Shown here piece by piece: positions 15,624 to 22,523 of a DNA stretch of 64,000 nucleotides (positions within the stretch are counted from its first letter, which is position 1; each line of letters begins with the position of its first letter). The notes under the pieces are model-generated. The model ran no database searches and had not been told where the DNA came from. It saw nothing but the letters and a program-made list of their open reading frames with translations. The DNA comes from JBOFBH01 sp051657715 (GTDB taxonomy: Bacteria; Actinomycetota; Actinomycetes; Actinomycetales; Angustibacteraceae). The stretch covers positions 1-64,000 of the forward strand of contig JBOFLF010000064.1 of NCBI GenBank assembly GCA_051657715.1. Reading direction: 5' to 3'. A program made the position numbers and the translations under genes.

Positions 15624-17410
15624 GCGCCCACCCGCCAAGCGCACCCAGCGCCTGGGCGACGGTGCGGCGCGGGTTGCGGCTGTCCCCCCAGTTCCTGCAG
15701 GGGGTTCGGGTGACCTTGGCGCTCGCGGTGCTGGCCGCGGCAGGTCGGGTGGTGGTGCCGTTCGCCGTCCAGCAGACCGTCGACGTCGGCCTGCGAGCCG
15801 ATGATGCTGCCGGGGCCGGCCCCGATGTCGGCCGGGTGGTGCTGTTGCTGCTGGCCGCGACGGCGGTGGTGGCCAGCACCGCGTGGTGCGCCTACCTGGT
15901 CAACGCCCGGTTGTTCCAGGCCGCCGAGAGCGGGTTGGCCACGCTGCGGGTCACCGCGTTCCGGCACATCCACGACATGTCGGCGCTCACCCTGAACGCG
16001 CAGCGACGGGGATCGCTGGTCTCTCGGGTGACCAGCGACGTCGACACCATCTCGACGTTCGTGTCGTTCGGCGGGCTGATGCTCGTGGTGTCGACGTTCC
16101 AGCTCCTGGTCGCCACGGTGGTGATGGCGCTGTACTCACCGCTGCTCACCTTGGTGGTCTGGGGGTGCTTCCTGCCGGTCTTCGCCGTCGGTCGGCCGCT
16201 GCAGCGTGCCGTCTCGCGGGCGTTCGGGCTGGTTCGTGAGCGCGTGGGCGACATGTTGTCGGCGGTCTCGGAGTCCGTGGTCGGTGCGGCGACGATCCGT
16301 TCGTACGCCGCCCAGGCCCGCACGGGTCGTCGGATCGACTCGGCCATCCAGGAGCACCAGGCCGCGTCGGTGCGGGCCAGCGCCCGGGTGGTGACGTCGT
16401 TCTCGCTGGGGGTGCTGGTCACCGGCCTGGTCGCGGTGGTCGTGGTGGTCGTGGGCACTATGCGGGGCGTCGGCGGCGACCTGACGGTGGGCGAGCTGCT
16501 CGCGTTCCTGTTCCTGGTGCAGCTGTTCACCGGTCCGATGCAGGTGGGCGTCGAGGTGCTGAACGAGATGCAGAACGCGGTTGCCGGGTGGCGGCGGGTG
16601 CTGGCGGTCCTGGACACCCCGGCTGATGTCGCGGATCCGGGCGAGGCCGGCGTGGTGCTGCCGCGGGGTCCGATCGAGGTGCGGTTCGACCACGTGTCGT
16701 ACGCCTACCCGGACGGACCGACGGTGCTGCACGACGTCGACCTGCGGATCCCCCCGGGCAGCCGGATCGCGGTGGTCGGGTCGACGGGATCGGGCAAGAC
16801 CACCCTGGCCAAGCTGCTCACCCGGTTGATGGACCCGACGACCGGCCGGGTCCTGGTGGACGGGGTGGATCTCACACAGGTGCGCTTCTCCTCGCTGCGA
16901 GAGCGCATCGTGCTGGTGCCGCAGGACGGGTTCCTGTTCGACGGCACGGTCGCCGCCAACACCCGGTTCGCCCGGCCGGACGCGGCCGCGGATCAGCTGC
17001 GGCTGGCGTACACCGAGCTGGGTCTCGCGGACTGGCTGGACGGGTTGCCACACGGACTCGACACCCGGGTGGGGCAACGCGGCGAGTCGCTGTCCGCCGG
17101 GGAACGGCAGCTGGTCGCGCTCGCGCGCGCCTACCTGGCCGACCCCGACCTCCTGGTGCTCGACGAGGCGACGTCCGCGGTCGACCCGGCGACCGAGGTG
17201 CGGATCCAACGAGCCCTGGACGGCCTGATCCGCGGTCGGACGTCCATCGCGATCGCCCACCGGTTGTCCACCGCCGAAGCCGCCGACGAGGTTCTCGTGG
17301 TGGACGCCGGGCAGGTCGTGGAGCGTGGTCCCGCTGGTGACCTGGTGGCCGTCGGTGGCCACTACGCACGCCTGAACGCCAGCTGGGTCGCCCAACGTCG
17401 CATCGGATGA
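15620..17410 (+). CDS. ABC exporter half-transporter, canonical ATPase partner
   Basis: A 596-residue partner of the preceding half-transporter, starting at GTG 15620 inside its stop (GTGA). Walker A GSTGSGKTT, Walker B LVLDEATSAVD with catalytic E516, and switch H547 (IAIAHRLST) are intact. The signature is altered to LSAGE (491-495) instead of LSGGQ. In a heterodimer the altered signature faces the altered Walker B of the partner. The pair therefore has one degenerate and one functional ATP site, as in known asymmetric exporters (TM287/288, BmrCD type). It probably exports a drug, lipid or peptide. The two genes sit between hisF and hisI. Confidence 0.9.
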   Translation: MSAHPPSAPSAWATVRRGLRLSPQFLQGVRVTLALAVLAAAGRVVVPFAVQQTVDVGLRADDAAGAGPDVGRVVLLLLAATAVVASTAWCAYLVNARLFQAAESGLATLRVTAFRHIHDMSALTLNAQRRGSLVSRVTSDVDTISTFVSFGGLMLVVSTFQLLVATVVMALYSPLLTLVVWGCFLPVFAVGRPLQRAVSRAFGLVRERVGDMLSAVSESVVGAATIRSYAAQARTGRRIDSAIQEHQAASVRASARVVTSFSLGVLVTGLVAVVVVVVGTMRGVGGDLTVGELLAFLFLVQLFTGPMQVGVEVLNEMQNAVAGWRRVLAVLDTPADVADPGEAGVVLPRGPIEVRFDHVSYAYPDGPTVLHDVDLRIPPGSRIAVVGSTGSGKTTLAKLLTRLMDPTTGRVLVDGVDLTQVRFSSLRERIVLVPQDGFLFDGTVAANTRFARPDAAADQLRLAYTELGLADWLDGLPHGLDTRVGQRGESLSAGERQLVALARAYLADPDLLVLDEATSAVDPATEVRIQRALDGLIRGRTSIAIAHRLSTAEAADEVLVVDAGQVVERGPAGDLVAVGGHYARLNASWVAQRRIG

Positions 17411-17510
17411 CCCGCGATGGGCCGGCACCGGGCCGATCGTGGGCCGGGGCAAGGGGTAGGGGCCGATGCCGTTTCTCGGAGGTGGCGTCATCGGAGGCGG
17501 CGCGACCCGG

Positions 17511-17516
17511 CACGAT
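17511..17516 (+). promoter_or_regulatory. -10-like CACGAT, leaderless start of hisI
   Basis: CACGAT, six bases, then GTG 17523. The spacing matches other predicted leaderless starts here, but the first base deviates from T. Confidence 0.4.
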
Positions 17517-17522
17517 GGTGGG

Positions 17523-18011
17523 GTGACCGCGCCCGCCCGCCCCTCCTCGCTCGCGCCCGACGTGGCCGCCCAGCTCAAACGGGACGACCACGGCCTGGTC
17601 TGTGCGGTGGTGCAGCAGCGCGACACCGGCGAGGTTCTCATGGTCGGCTGGATGGACGACGAAGCCCTGCACCGCACCCTCACCACGGGGCGCGTGACGT
17701 TCTGGAGCCGCAGTCGCCAGTCCTACTGGCGCAAGGGGGACACCAGCGGCCACGCGCAATGGGTGCACGGCGTCGCGCTCGACTGCGACGGTGACGCGTT
17801 GCTGGTGCGCGTTCAGCAGCACGGCAGCGCGTGCCACACCGGCTCGGGCAGTTGCTTCGCCGGCCGAGCCCTGCCGGTGACCGGGGCGGTCACGACCGCC
17901 GATCCCTCGTCCGGCCATGGGAGCGCCGGCCACGGGAGCGCCGGCCACGGGAGCGCCGGCCATGGGAGCGCCGGCGAGGACAGCTCCAGCAACGACAGCG
18001 AGCGTCCGTGA
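17523..18011 (+). CDS. hisI: Phosphoribosyl-AMP cyclohydrolase
   Basis: Opens the adenine ring of phosphoribosyl-AMP in the third step of histidine biosynthesis. The zinc and substrate motifs are complete: VGWMDDEALHRTL, TFWSRSRQSYWRKGDTSG, and CDGDALLVRVQQHG with CHTGSGSCF. GTG 17523 is preferred over an in-frame ATG at 17466 because the extra residues (MPFLGGGVIGGG) are not family-like. Length is 162 residues, against about 115-130 for typical HisI. The excess is a C-terminal tail with four GHGSA repeats and an acidic/serine end. The stop overlaps the next gene (GTGA). Confidence 0.95.
   Translation: MTAPARPSSLAPDVAAQLKRDDHGLVCAVVQQRDTGEVLMVGWMDDEALHRTLTTGRVTFWSRSRQSYWRKGDTSGHAQWVHGVALDCDGDALLVRVQQHGSACHTGSGSCFAGRALPVTGAVTTADPSSGHGSAGHGSAGHGSAGHGSAGEDSSSNDSERP
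17913..17972 (+). repeat. 15-bp tandem repeat x4 in hisI tail
   Basis: Four copies of ggccaYgggagcgcc encode GHGSA four times at the C-terminus of HisI, beyond the catalytic domain. The only variation is at the C/T of the His codon. Confidence 0.95.
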
Positions 18012-18646
18012 CGGGTCGGCCCTCGCGGGCGGTGCCGATCGTCCTCGCCCTCGTGGGGGCCGGGGTGGTGCTGCTGTCCGCTGGGCGGTCCTGGGTGCAG
18101 GCGCGGGCGCAGGCCCCAGTCGTCGGCGTGGTCGACGTCGCGGTGACTGGCCGGCAGGCGGCGCCGATGGTGTCGGCCATGGCTCTCGTCGCTGTCGCCG
18201 GCGTGCTGGTGCTGTGGCTCGCCAGCCCGTCGGCGCCACGCTTCACCGGCGTCCTGCTGGTGGCGGCCGGGGTGCTCGGACTGGGTGCGGCGGTCGACGT
18301 GCTGCGCGATCCGGTCGCCGCCGTGCAGGCAGACCTCGCTGCGGCGAGTGGGACCACCGCTGTCCAGGACGTGCAGACCAGCACATCGTGGTGGCTGGGG
18401 CCGGCCACGCTCGGCATGGCGTTGGTCGTGCTCAGCGGCGTCGTGACGATCTGCGGGGTGGGAGCAGGACGCCGCGGCGGTGACCGGGCTGCTCTCGCCC
18501 ACCTGCGAGGGGCCGCCGGGCGGAACGCGCGCTCCGCCGGCAGTCCGCGTGCCGACCGCGGCGCTCGGGGCACCACGGATCCGGGACCTCCGGACCCGGC
18601 CGCTACGTGGGAGGCGCTCAGTCGCGGAGACGACCCGACACGCTGA
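18008..18646 (+). CDS. Trp biosynthesis-associated membrane protein
   Basis: A 212-residue membrane protein of the actinobacterial trp-operon-associated family (TIGR02234 type). Four hydrophobic segments are visible (starting IVLALVGAGVVLL, MVSAMALVAVAGVLVLWLA, FTGVLLVAAGVLGLG, LGPATLGMALVVLSGVVTI). The family landmark SAGRSWVQ follows TM1, and a charged Arg/Asp-rich cytoplasmic tail follows TM4. GTG 18008 overlaps the hisI stop. In relatives this gene normally follows trpE, but here trpE is missing and it follows hisI directly. The function is unknown. Confidence 0.85.
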   Translation: MTGRPSRAVPIVLALVGAGVVLLSAGRSWVQARAQAPVVGVVDVAVTGRQAAPMVSAMALVAVAGVLVLWLASPSAPRFTGVLLVAAGVLGLGAAVDVLRDPVAAVQADLAAASGTTAVQDVQTSTSWWLGPATLGMALVVLSGVVTICGVGAGRRGGDRAALAHLRGAAGRNARSAGSPRADRGARGTTDPGPPDPAATWEALSRGDDPTR

Positions 18647-18684
18647 ACAGGTTGCCGGTGTGCGTCTCTGACACACTCGAGGCA

Positions 18685-18710
18685 CTCATCACCACCCTGG
18701 TCGTGATGAG
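18685..18710. terminator. 8-bp hairpin after the trp-associated membrane gene
   Basis: CTCATCAC (18685-18692) and GTGATGAG (18703-18710) form a perfect stem with a 10-nt loop in the gap between the trp-associated gene and the HGxxPAAW gene. There is no U-tract, so it could be a terminator or a leader structure. Confidence 0.4.
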
Positions 18711-18774
18711 GTGACGGCGGCCAGGTGCTCGTGGAGCCGAGCGCCGACGAACGACGCTACGGGAGGACATCGTC

Positions 18775-19071
18775 ATGGCTGAGCCGCATCCGGGGATCAC
18801 CCGCGACGCGCACCGTCGGGCCATCCAGCCGCACCATCCTGACGCCCACGATAACCACGGCGGCACGATCGCCGCCTGGACCTGTGTCGGCTTGGTCATC
18901 ACCGGTTCGTTCGTGATGAGCATCGCGGTGGTCCTGGCCTCGGTGGCCGTGTTCATCGTGGGTTGCGGGGTGGTCGTGACGGGCGCGATCGCCGGCAAGG
19001 TGCTGCAGCTGGCAGGTTTCGGTGCGCCACCGCGATCAGCGATGGACGCCACCCCCGGTGCTGGTCCGTGA
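18775..19071 (+). CDS. HGxxPAAW-family small membrane protein
   Basis: A 98-residue protein with a hydrophilic N-terminus, the motif HGGTIAAWT (a variant of HGxxPAAW in which Pro is Ile), and two TM helices (about 34-54 and 57-79). This family is found beside trp genes in many actinobacteria. The start is ATG 18775 with GGGAGGA upstream (18761-18767). The stop overlaps the DUF2752 gene start (GTGA). Its role is unknown. Confidence 0.75.
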   Translation: MAEPHPGITRDAHRRAIQPHHPDAHDNHGGTIAAWTCVGLVITGSFVMSIAVVLASVAVFIVGCGVVVTGAIAGKVLQLAGFGAPPRSAMDATPGAGP

Positions 19072-19535
19072 CCTGCGCCGGTCCGACGGCCGACCCGGGC
19101 GTCGGGCGGCACGGCCTGGCGAGCCGCGCTGGCGCGTCCCGCGCAGCCCGGCCGTTGCTGGTCCTAGGCGCCGGTGTCGCGGTGGTCGCCTTCGTCGGGC
19201 AGGTTGACCCGAACGAGCCCGGGCACTACCCGACGTGCCCGCTCCTGGCCATCACCGGTCAGTGGTGTCCAGGGTGTGGTTCGTTGCGGGCGGTGCACGC
19301 GCTCGCGGGCGGCGACCTGGCGACCGCTCTGGCGCGCAACCCGCTCACGGTGGTCGGGTTGATTGGTTTGGGGCTCATGTGGGTCGTGTGGCTGCGTCGT
19401 TCTCTCGCAGGCCAAGGTCGACTCGCAGGTCGACATCGGACGGTGCCGGCCTGGGCTTGGTGGGCGCTGCTGGCGGCTGTGATGCTGTTCTGGGTGCTGC
19501 GCAACGTGCCCGGGTTCGTGTTTCTCGCCCCCTGA
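19068..19535 (+). CDS. DUF2752 membrane protein
   Basis: A 155-residue membrane protein carrying the DUF2752 hallmark: CPLLAITGQWCPGCGSLRAV followed by HALAGGDLATALARNPL. Three hydrophobic segments (about 26-40, 92-112, 130-150) surround a Cys-rich loop. The start is GTG 19068, overlapping the previous stop; the open frame extending upstream to 18963 overlaps the neighbour and is not coding. The conserved cysteines suggest a redox or metal role, but none is established. Confidence 0.8.
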   Translation: MTCAGPTADPGVGRHGLASRAGASRAARPLLVLGAGVAVVAFVGQVDPNEPGHYPTCPLLAITGQWCPGCGSLRAVHALAGGDLATALARNPLTVVGLIGLGLMWVVWLRRSLAGQGRLAGRHRTVPAWAWWALLAAVMLFWVLRNVPGFVFLAP

Positions 19536-19614
19536 GCGCATTCCACCCCGCTACCGGCGAACAATCATCCCCGCGGCTCTCGATGACACAGTGGTTGGGT
19601 AGAGATGTGGTCGG

Positions 19615-19656
19615 TAGGGTCTGCGCCTACGGCCTCCTGATCGGGTGGCCGTAGGC
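19615..19656 (+). promoter_or_regulatory. -10 element followed by 10-bp hairpin upstream of first RDD gene
   Basis: TAGGGT at 19615-19620 predicts transcription from about 19626. The transcript would begin with GCCTACGGCC (19625-19634), which is complementary to GGCCGTAGGC (19647-19656): a 10-bp stem with a 12-nt loop at the extreme 5' end. Such 5'-terminal hairpins can stabilise mRNA. AAGGGAT follows before ATG 19677. Confidence 0.5.
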
Positions 19657-19676
19657 GACGACAAGGGATCCGCATC

Positions 19677-20273
19677 ATGACCCAGCCTCCCGACCAGCCC
19701 GGGCAGCAGCCAGATCCACGCTTTGGCAGCCCTCCACCGCCCCCGTACGCACCGCCTCCGGCCGCACCCGGCTACGGCCCAGCACCGACCGCGCCGCAGG
19801 CTCCTGGGGTTCCGCCCGGATCGGCACCGGGCGCGACTGGTATTCCGGGGATGGGCAGGCGGTTGGTCGCCCGGATCGTCGACGGTCTGCTACTTGGTGT
19901 GGTTCTGCTGCCGCTCGCTCTGGTCTTCGGGGTGTTCGACTCTCTGACCGGATCATCGACGACGGCAAGCTCCGTCAACTTCGGCTTCAACGGTGTGACC
20001 TTGCTGATTGGTGCGGTCTACGAGGTGGGCTTGATCGCTACTCGTGGAGCGACGCTCGGCAAGCAGCTGCTCGGCATCAAGGTGGTCACCATCGAGACCG
20101 GTGCGCGGCCGGACTTCGGCGCGGCGGCGTTGCGGTGGCTGATCCCGGCGATCGGCGCGTTTGTGTGCGGCATCGGACAGCTGGTCGTGTATGCGTCGCC
20201 GCTGTTCGACAACACCGGTCGTCTTCAGGGGTGGCACGACAAAGTGGCCAAGACCCAGGTGGTCAACGCCTGA
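19677..20273 (+). CDS. RDD-family membrane protein
   Basis: A 198-residue protein: a Pro/Gln/Gly-rich cytoplasmic N-terminus (about 50 residues, many PPP and APGYG), then the RDD domain with RRLVARIVDGLLLGVVLLPL (the R and D of the name), GATLGKQLLGIKVV, ALRWLIPAIGAFVCGIGQLV and FDNTGRLQGWHDKVAKTQVV. Three to four TM helices are expected. ATG 19677 has AAGGGAT upstream. It is a clear paralogue of the next gene, indicating tandem duplication. Function is unknown; RDD proteins have been linked to transport or stress. Confidence 0.85.
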   Translation: MTQPPDQPGQQPDPRFGSPPPPPYAPPPAAPGYGPAPTAPQAPGVPPGSAPGATGIPGMGRRLVARIVDGLLLGVVLLPLALVFGVFDSLTGSSTTASSVNFGFNGVTLLIGAVYEVGLIATRGATLGKQLLGIKVVTIETGARPDFGAAALRWLIPAIGAFVCGIGQLVVYASPLFDNTGRLQGWHDKVAKTQVVNA

Positions 20274-20494
20274 CCGCGTCACTGCTCAGGGGCTGGGCCG
20301 CTACCTGCTTGAACACGCGCTATCTGTTTGAGCACGGTGGTGGCCCAGTCTGGTCTCCTGAGGCACCAGTCCTCTCACACGGGTTTCAACGCCAGGTAAT
20401 TGACAAGCAACGTGAAGGTATTCGTCGGCCTTACGGATCTTCGTGGTCGGGGTGTTCCAGCGTGATCGATGGCCGGTATCGTCTGCGCGCACGG

Positions 20495-20546
20495 CCCACA
20501 CGGCGGTCGTTGAAACAGACCCCACACGGCGGTCGTCGAAACAGAC
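20495..20546 (+). repeat. 26-bp tandem direct repeat in the 5' leader of the second RDD gene
   Basis: Bases 20495-20520 and 20521-20546 are identical except for one position (T/C). A TATCGT -10-like hexamer at 20477-20482 would put the transcript start just before the repeats, so they form the 5' leader of the gene at 20561. Confidence 0.75.
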
Positions 20547-20560
20547 AAGGGATCACCTCC

Positions 20561-21505
20561 ATGACGCAACCCCCCGGTCCTGCGGGTCAACAACCAGATC
20601 CGCGCTTCAAGGGCCAGCTGTCGCCCCCCGACGGATCCTCTGAGCCGGACCAGGGTCATGGGCAGCCGCCTGCTGCTCCGGGTTATGGGCAGCCGCCTGC
20701 TGCTCCGGGTTACGGGCAGCCGCCTGCTGCTCCGGGCTATGGGCAGCCGCCTGCTCCGGGTTACGGGCAGCCGCCTGCTGCTCCGGGCTATGGGCAGCCG
20801 CCTGCTCCGGGTTACGGGCAGCCGCCTGCTGCTCCGGGTTACGGGCAGCCGCCTGCCGCTCCGGGTTACGGGCAGCCGCCTGCTGCTCCGGGCTATGGGC
20901 AGCCGCCTGCTGCTCCGGGCTATGGGCAGCCGCCTGCCGCTCCGGGTTACGGGCAGCCCCCAGCCGCTCCGGGCTACGGCCGAGCCTTCGGGGTGCCCGG
21001 CTACGGCGCACCTCGACCTGGTGGGTCAGTAGGCGCAACCGGTGTCCCCGGCATGGGCAAGCGGTTCGTCGCTCGCCTCCTCGACGGGCTCATCCTCGGC
21101 ATCCCACTCTCGATCGTCTACTTCGGGCTTACCGCCGGAGCTATCAGCCAAGTCGAGGGCGACCGGGTCACCGGGGAGACCACCAGTGGCGGAGGATTCC
21201 TCGCCGCTCTACTCGCCTTCTACGGCCTCACCTTTGTCGCCACGATCGCCTACGAAGTGGTGCTCATCGCCTTGCGGGGGGCCACTCTCGGCAAGCAGAT
21301 CATGAAGATCAAGGTGGTTCAGGAGGCCAACGGTTCCCTCCCGGGGTGGAGTCCGTCGGTGATCCGCTGGATCATCCCGACAGCTGGCAGCTTCGTGTGC
21401 GGCATCGGACAACTGGTCGTGTTCTTGTCCCCGCTCTTCGACAACAGTGGGCGCCAGCAGGGCTGGCACGACAAGGCCGCCAAGACCCACGTGGTCAACG
21501 CCTGA
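20561..21505 (+). CDS. RDD-family membrane protein with GYGQPPAAP repeat
   Basis: A 314-residue paralogue of the preceding RDD protein. After MTQPPGPAGQQPDPRFKGQ comes a low-complexity region of 12 units (ten of the form G-Y/H-GQPPAAP, two shortened to GYGQPPAP), then GYGRAFGVPGYGAP, and then the RDD domain: KRFVARLLDGLILGIPLSIV, GATLGKQIMKIKVV, IRWIIPTAGSFVCGIGQLVV and a C-terminal GWHDKAAKTHVVNA nearly identical to that of the paralogue. The start is ATG 20561; the long frame upstream from 20135 overlaps the paralogue and is not coding. The repeat is probably an extended cytoplasmic arm. Confidence 0.85.
   Translation: MTQPPGPAGQQPDPRFKGQLSPPDGSSEPDQGHGQPPAAPGYGQPPAAPGYGQPPAAPGYGQPPAPGYGQPPAAPGYGQPPAPGYGQPPAAPGYGQPPAAPGYGQPPAAPGYGQPPAAPGYGQPPAAPGYGQPPAAPGYGRAFGVPGYGAPRPGGSVGATGVPGMGKRFVARLLDGLILGIPLSIVYFGLTAGAISQVEGDRVTGETTSGGGFLAALLAFYGLTFVATIAYEVVLIALRGATLGKQIMKIKVVQEANGSLPGWSPSVIRWIIPTAGSFVCGIGQLVVFLSPLFDNSGRQQGWHDKAAKTHVVNA
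20655..20970 (+). repeat. 27-bp (24-bp variant) tandem repeat coding GYGQPPAAP x12
   Basis: Twelve in-frame units, two of them lacking one alanine codon. Third-position changes (ggttat/ggttac/ggctat, gctgct/gccgct) show divergence after amplification. Several blocks are identical, so recent unequal exchange is likely. Boundaries are approximate. Confidence 0.85.
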
Positions 21506-21625
21506 CCTGCTGTCGGATCAGGGTCGGGCACGGACGTCGTGAGTGGCGTCTGGCCGGCCCTGCTGGCCACCAGTGACAGTGAGCCGTCTACGATCGGATC
21601 GTCCGCTGGCAGCGATCACCGTGGG

Positions 21626-22447
21626 GTGAGGGCACTGAGCGTCCTGGACGACATCGTTGCGGGGGTCCGCGAGGATCTCGCGACTCGGCAGGACCAGGTG
21701 CCGCTAGACGATCTCAAACGTCGAGCTCTCCGTCTCGATCCAGCGATGGACGCGCACGCCGCGCTGGTCGCGGGTGCCGGCATCAAGGTCATCGCGGAGG
21801 TCAAGCGTTCCAGCCCGAGCAAGGGCGCGCTTGCCGCCATCGCCGACCCGGCCGGGTTGGCCGTGGATTACGTGGCCGGGGGCGCCACCGTGGTCAGCGT
21901 GCTCACCGAGCAGCGGCGCTTCGGCGGATCGCTCACCGACCTGGACGACGTGCGCCGTGCGGTCGAGGTTCCGGTGTTGCGCAAGGACTTCATCGTCACC
22001 AGCTACCAGCTATGGGAGGCGCGGGCGCACGGCGCCGACGTCATCCTGTTGATCGCGGCGGCCTTGAACCAGGACGCTCTGGTGAGCCTGCACGAGCGGG
22101 CCGAGTCGCTCGGCATGACGGTCCTGGTCGAAGTGCACGATGAGGACGAGCTGTCCCGAGCGGTGGACGCCGGGGCGCGGGTGATTGGGGTCAACGCCCG
22201 CGACTTGCGCACCCTGGAGGTGGATCGTTCGACGTTCGCGCGGCTTGCCCCCCGCATCCCGGAGGGCGTTCTGCGGGTCGCCGAGTCCGGTGTCCGAGGG
22301 CCGCATGACGTCCTGGAGTACGCCAAGCACGGCGCTCATGCCGTGCTCGTAGGGGAGGCGTTGGTCACCGGGGGCTCTCCGAGATCAGCCGTGGCCGATC
22401 TCGTGGCAGCCGGCGCGCACCCAGCCACCTTGGGTCAGTCCCGCTGA
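21626..22447 (+). CDS. trpC: Indole-3-glycerol phosphate synthase
   Basis: Converts carboxyphenylamino-deoxyribulose phosphate to indole glycerol phosphate, the fourth step of tryptophan synthesis. A 273-residue TIM barrel with EVKRSSPSKGALA (substrate-binding Lys), VLTEQRRFGGSLTDL, VLRKDFIV (catalytic Lys), GVNARDLRTLEVD and ESGVRGPHDV. GTG 21626 is the best start because family proteins begin (V/M)xxLSVLDDIVAGVREDL; the frame upstream is not conserved. TACGAT at 21588-21593 may be the promoter. It heads trpC-trpB-trpA-lgt, with a 76-base gap before trpB. Confidence 0.95.
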   Translation: MRALSVLDDIVAGVREDLATRQDQVPLDDLKRRALRLDPAMDAHAALVAGAGIKVIAEVKRSSPSKGALAAIADPAGLAVDYVAGGATVVSVLTEQRRFGGSLTDLDDVRRAVEVPVLRKDFIVTSYQLWEARAHGADVILLIAAALNQDALVSLHERAESLGMTVLVEVHDEDELSRAVDAGARVIGVNARDLRTLEVDRSTFARLAPRIPEGVLRVAESGVRGPHDVLEYAKHGAHAVLVGEALVTGGSPRSAVADLVAAGAHPATLGQSR

Positions 22448-22511
22448 GACCTCCCCGCAGGCCGCGAGGTCGAGGCTGGCGCCACCTCAGACCTCAGCGG
22501 TCGGAGCCTGC

Positions 22512-22517
22512 GAGAAT
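22512..22517 (+). promoter_or_regulatory. -10-like GAGAAT, possible leaderless start of trpB
   Basis: GAGAAT, six bases, then ATG 22524. The spacing fits the window-wide pattern and the A and T at positions 2 and 6 are kept, but the first base deviates. Confidence 0.4.
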
Positions 22518-22523
22518 CACGTC

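Noticed and set aside
16136..17686. 516-codon minus-strand frame across the second exporter gene and hisI start
   Set aside because: Shadow of the ABC transporter. The composition is typical of out-of-frame high-GC DNA.
20655..20970. Repeat block as a CRISPR array
   Set aside because: The units are contiguous, in-frame, encode GYGQPPAAP and have no spacers. It is a coding tandem repeat.
21506..21625. Trp attenuator leader peptide before trpC
   Set aside because: The short frame has a single Trp codon and no terminator/antiterminator pair was found. A genuine leader would more likely precede trpE, which is not here.
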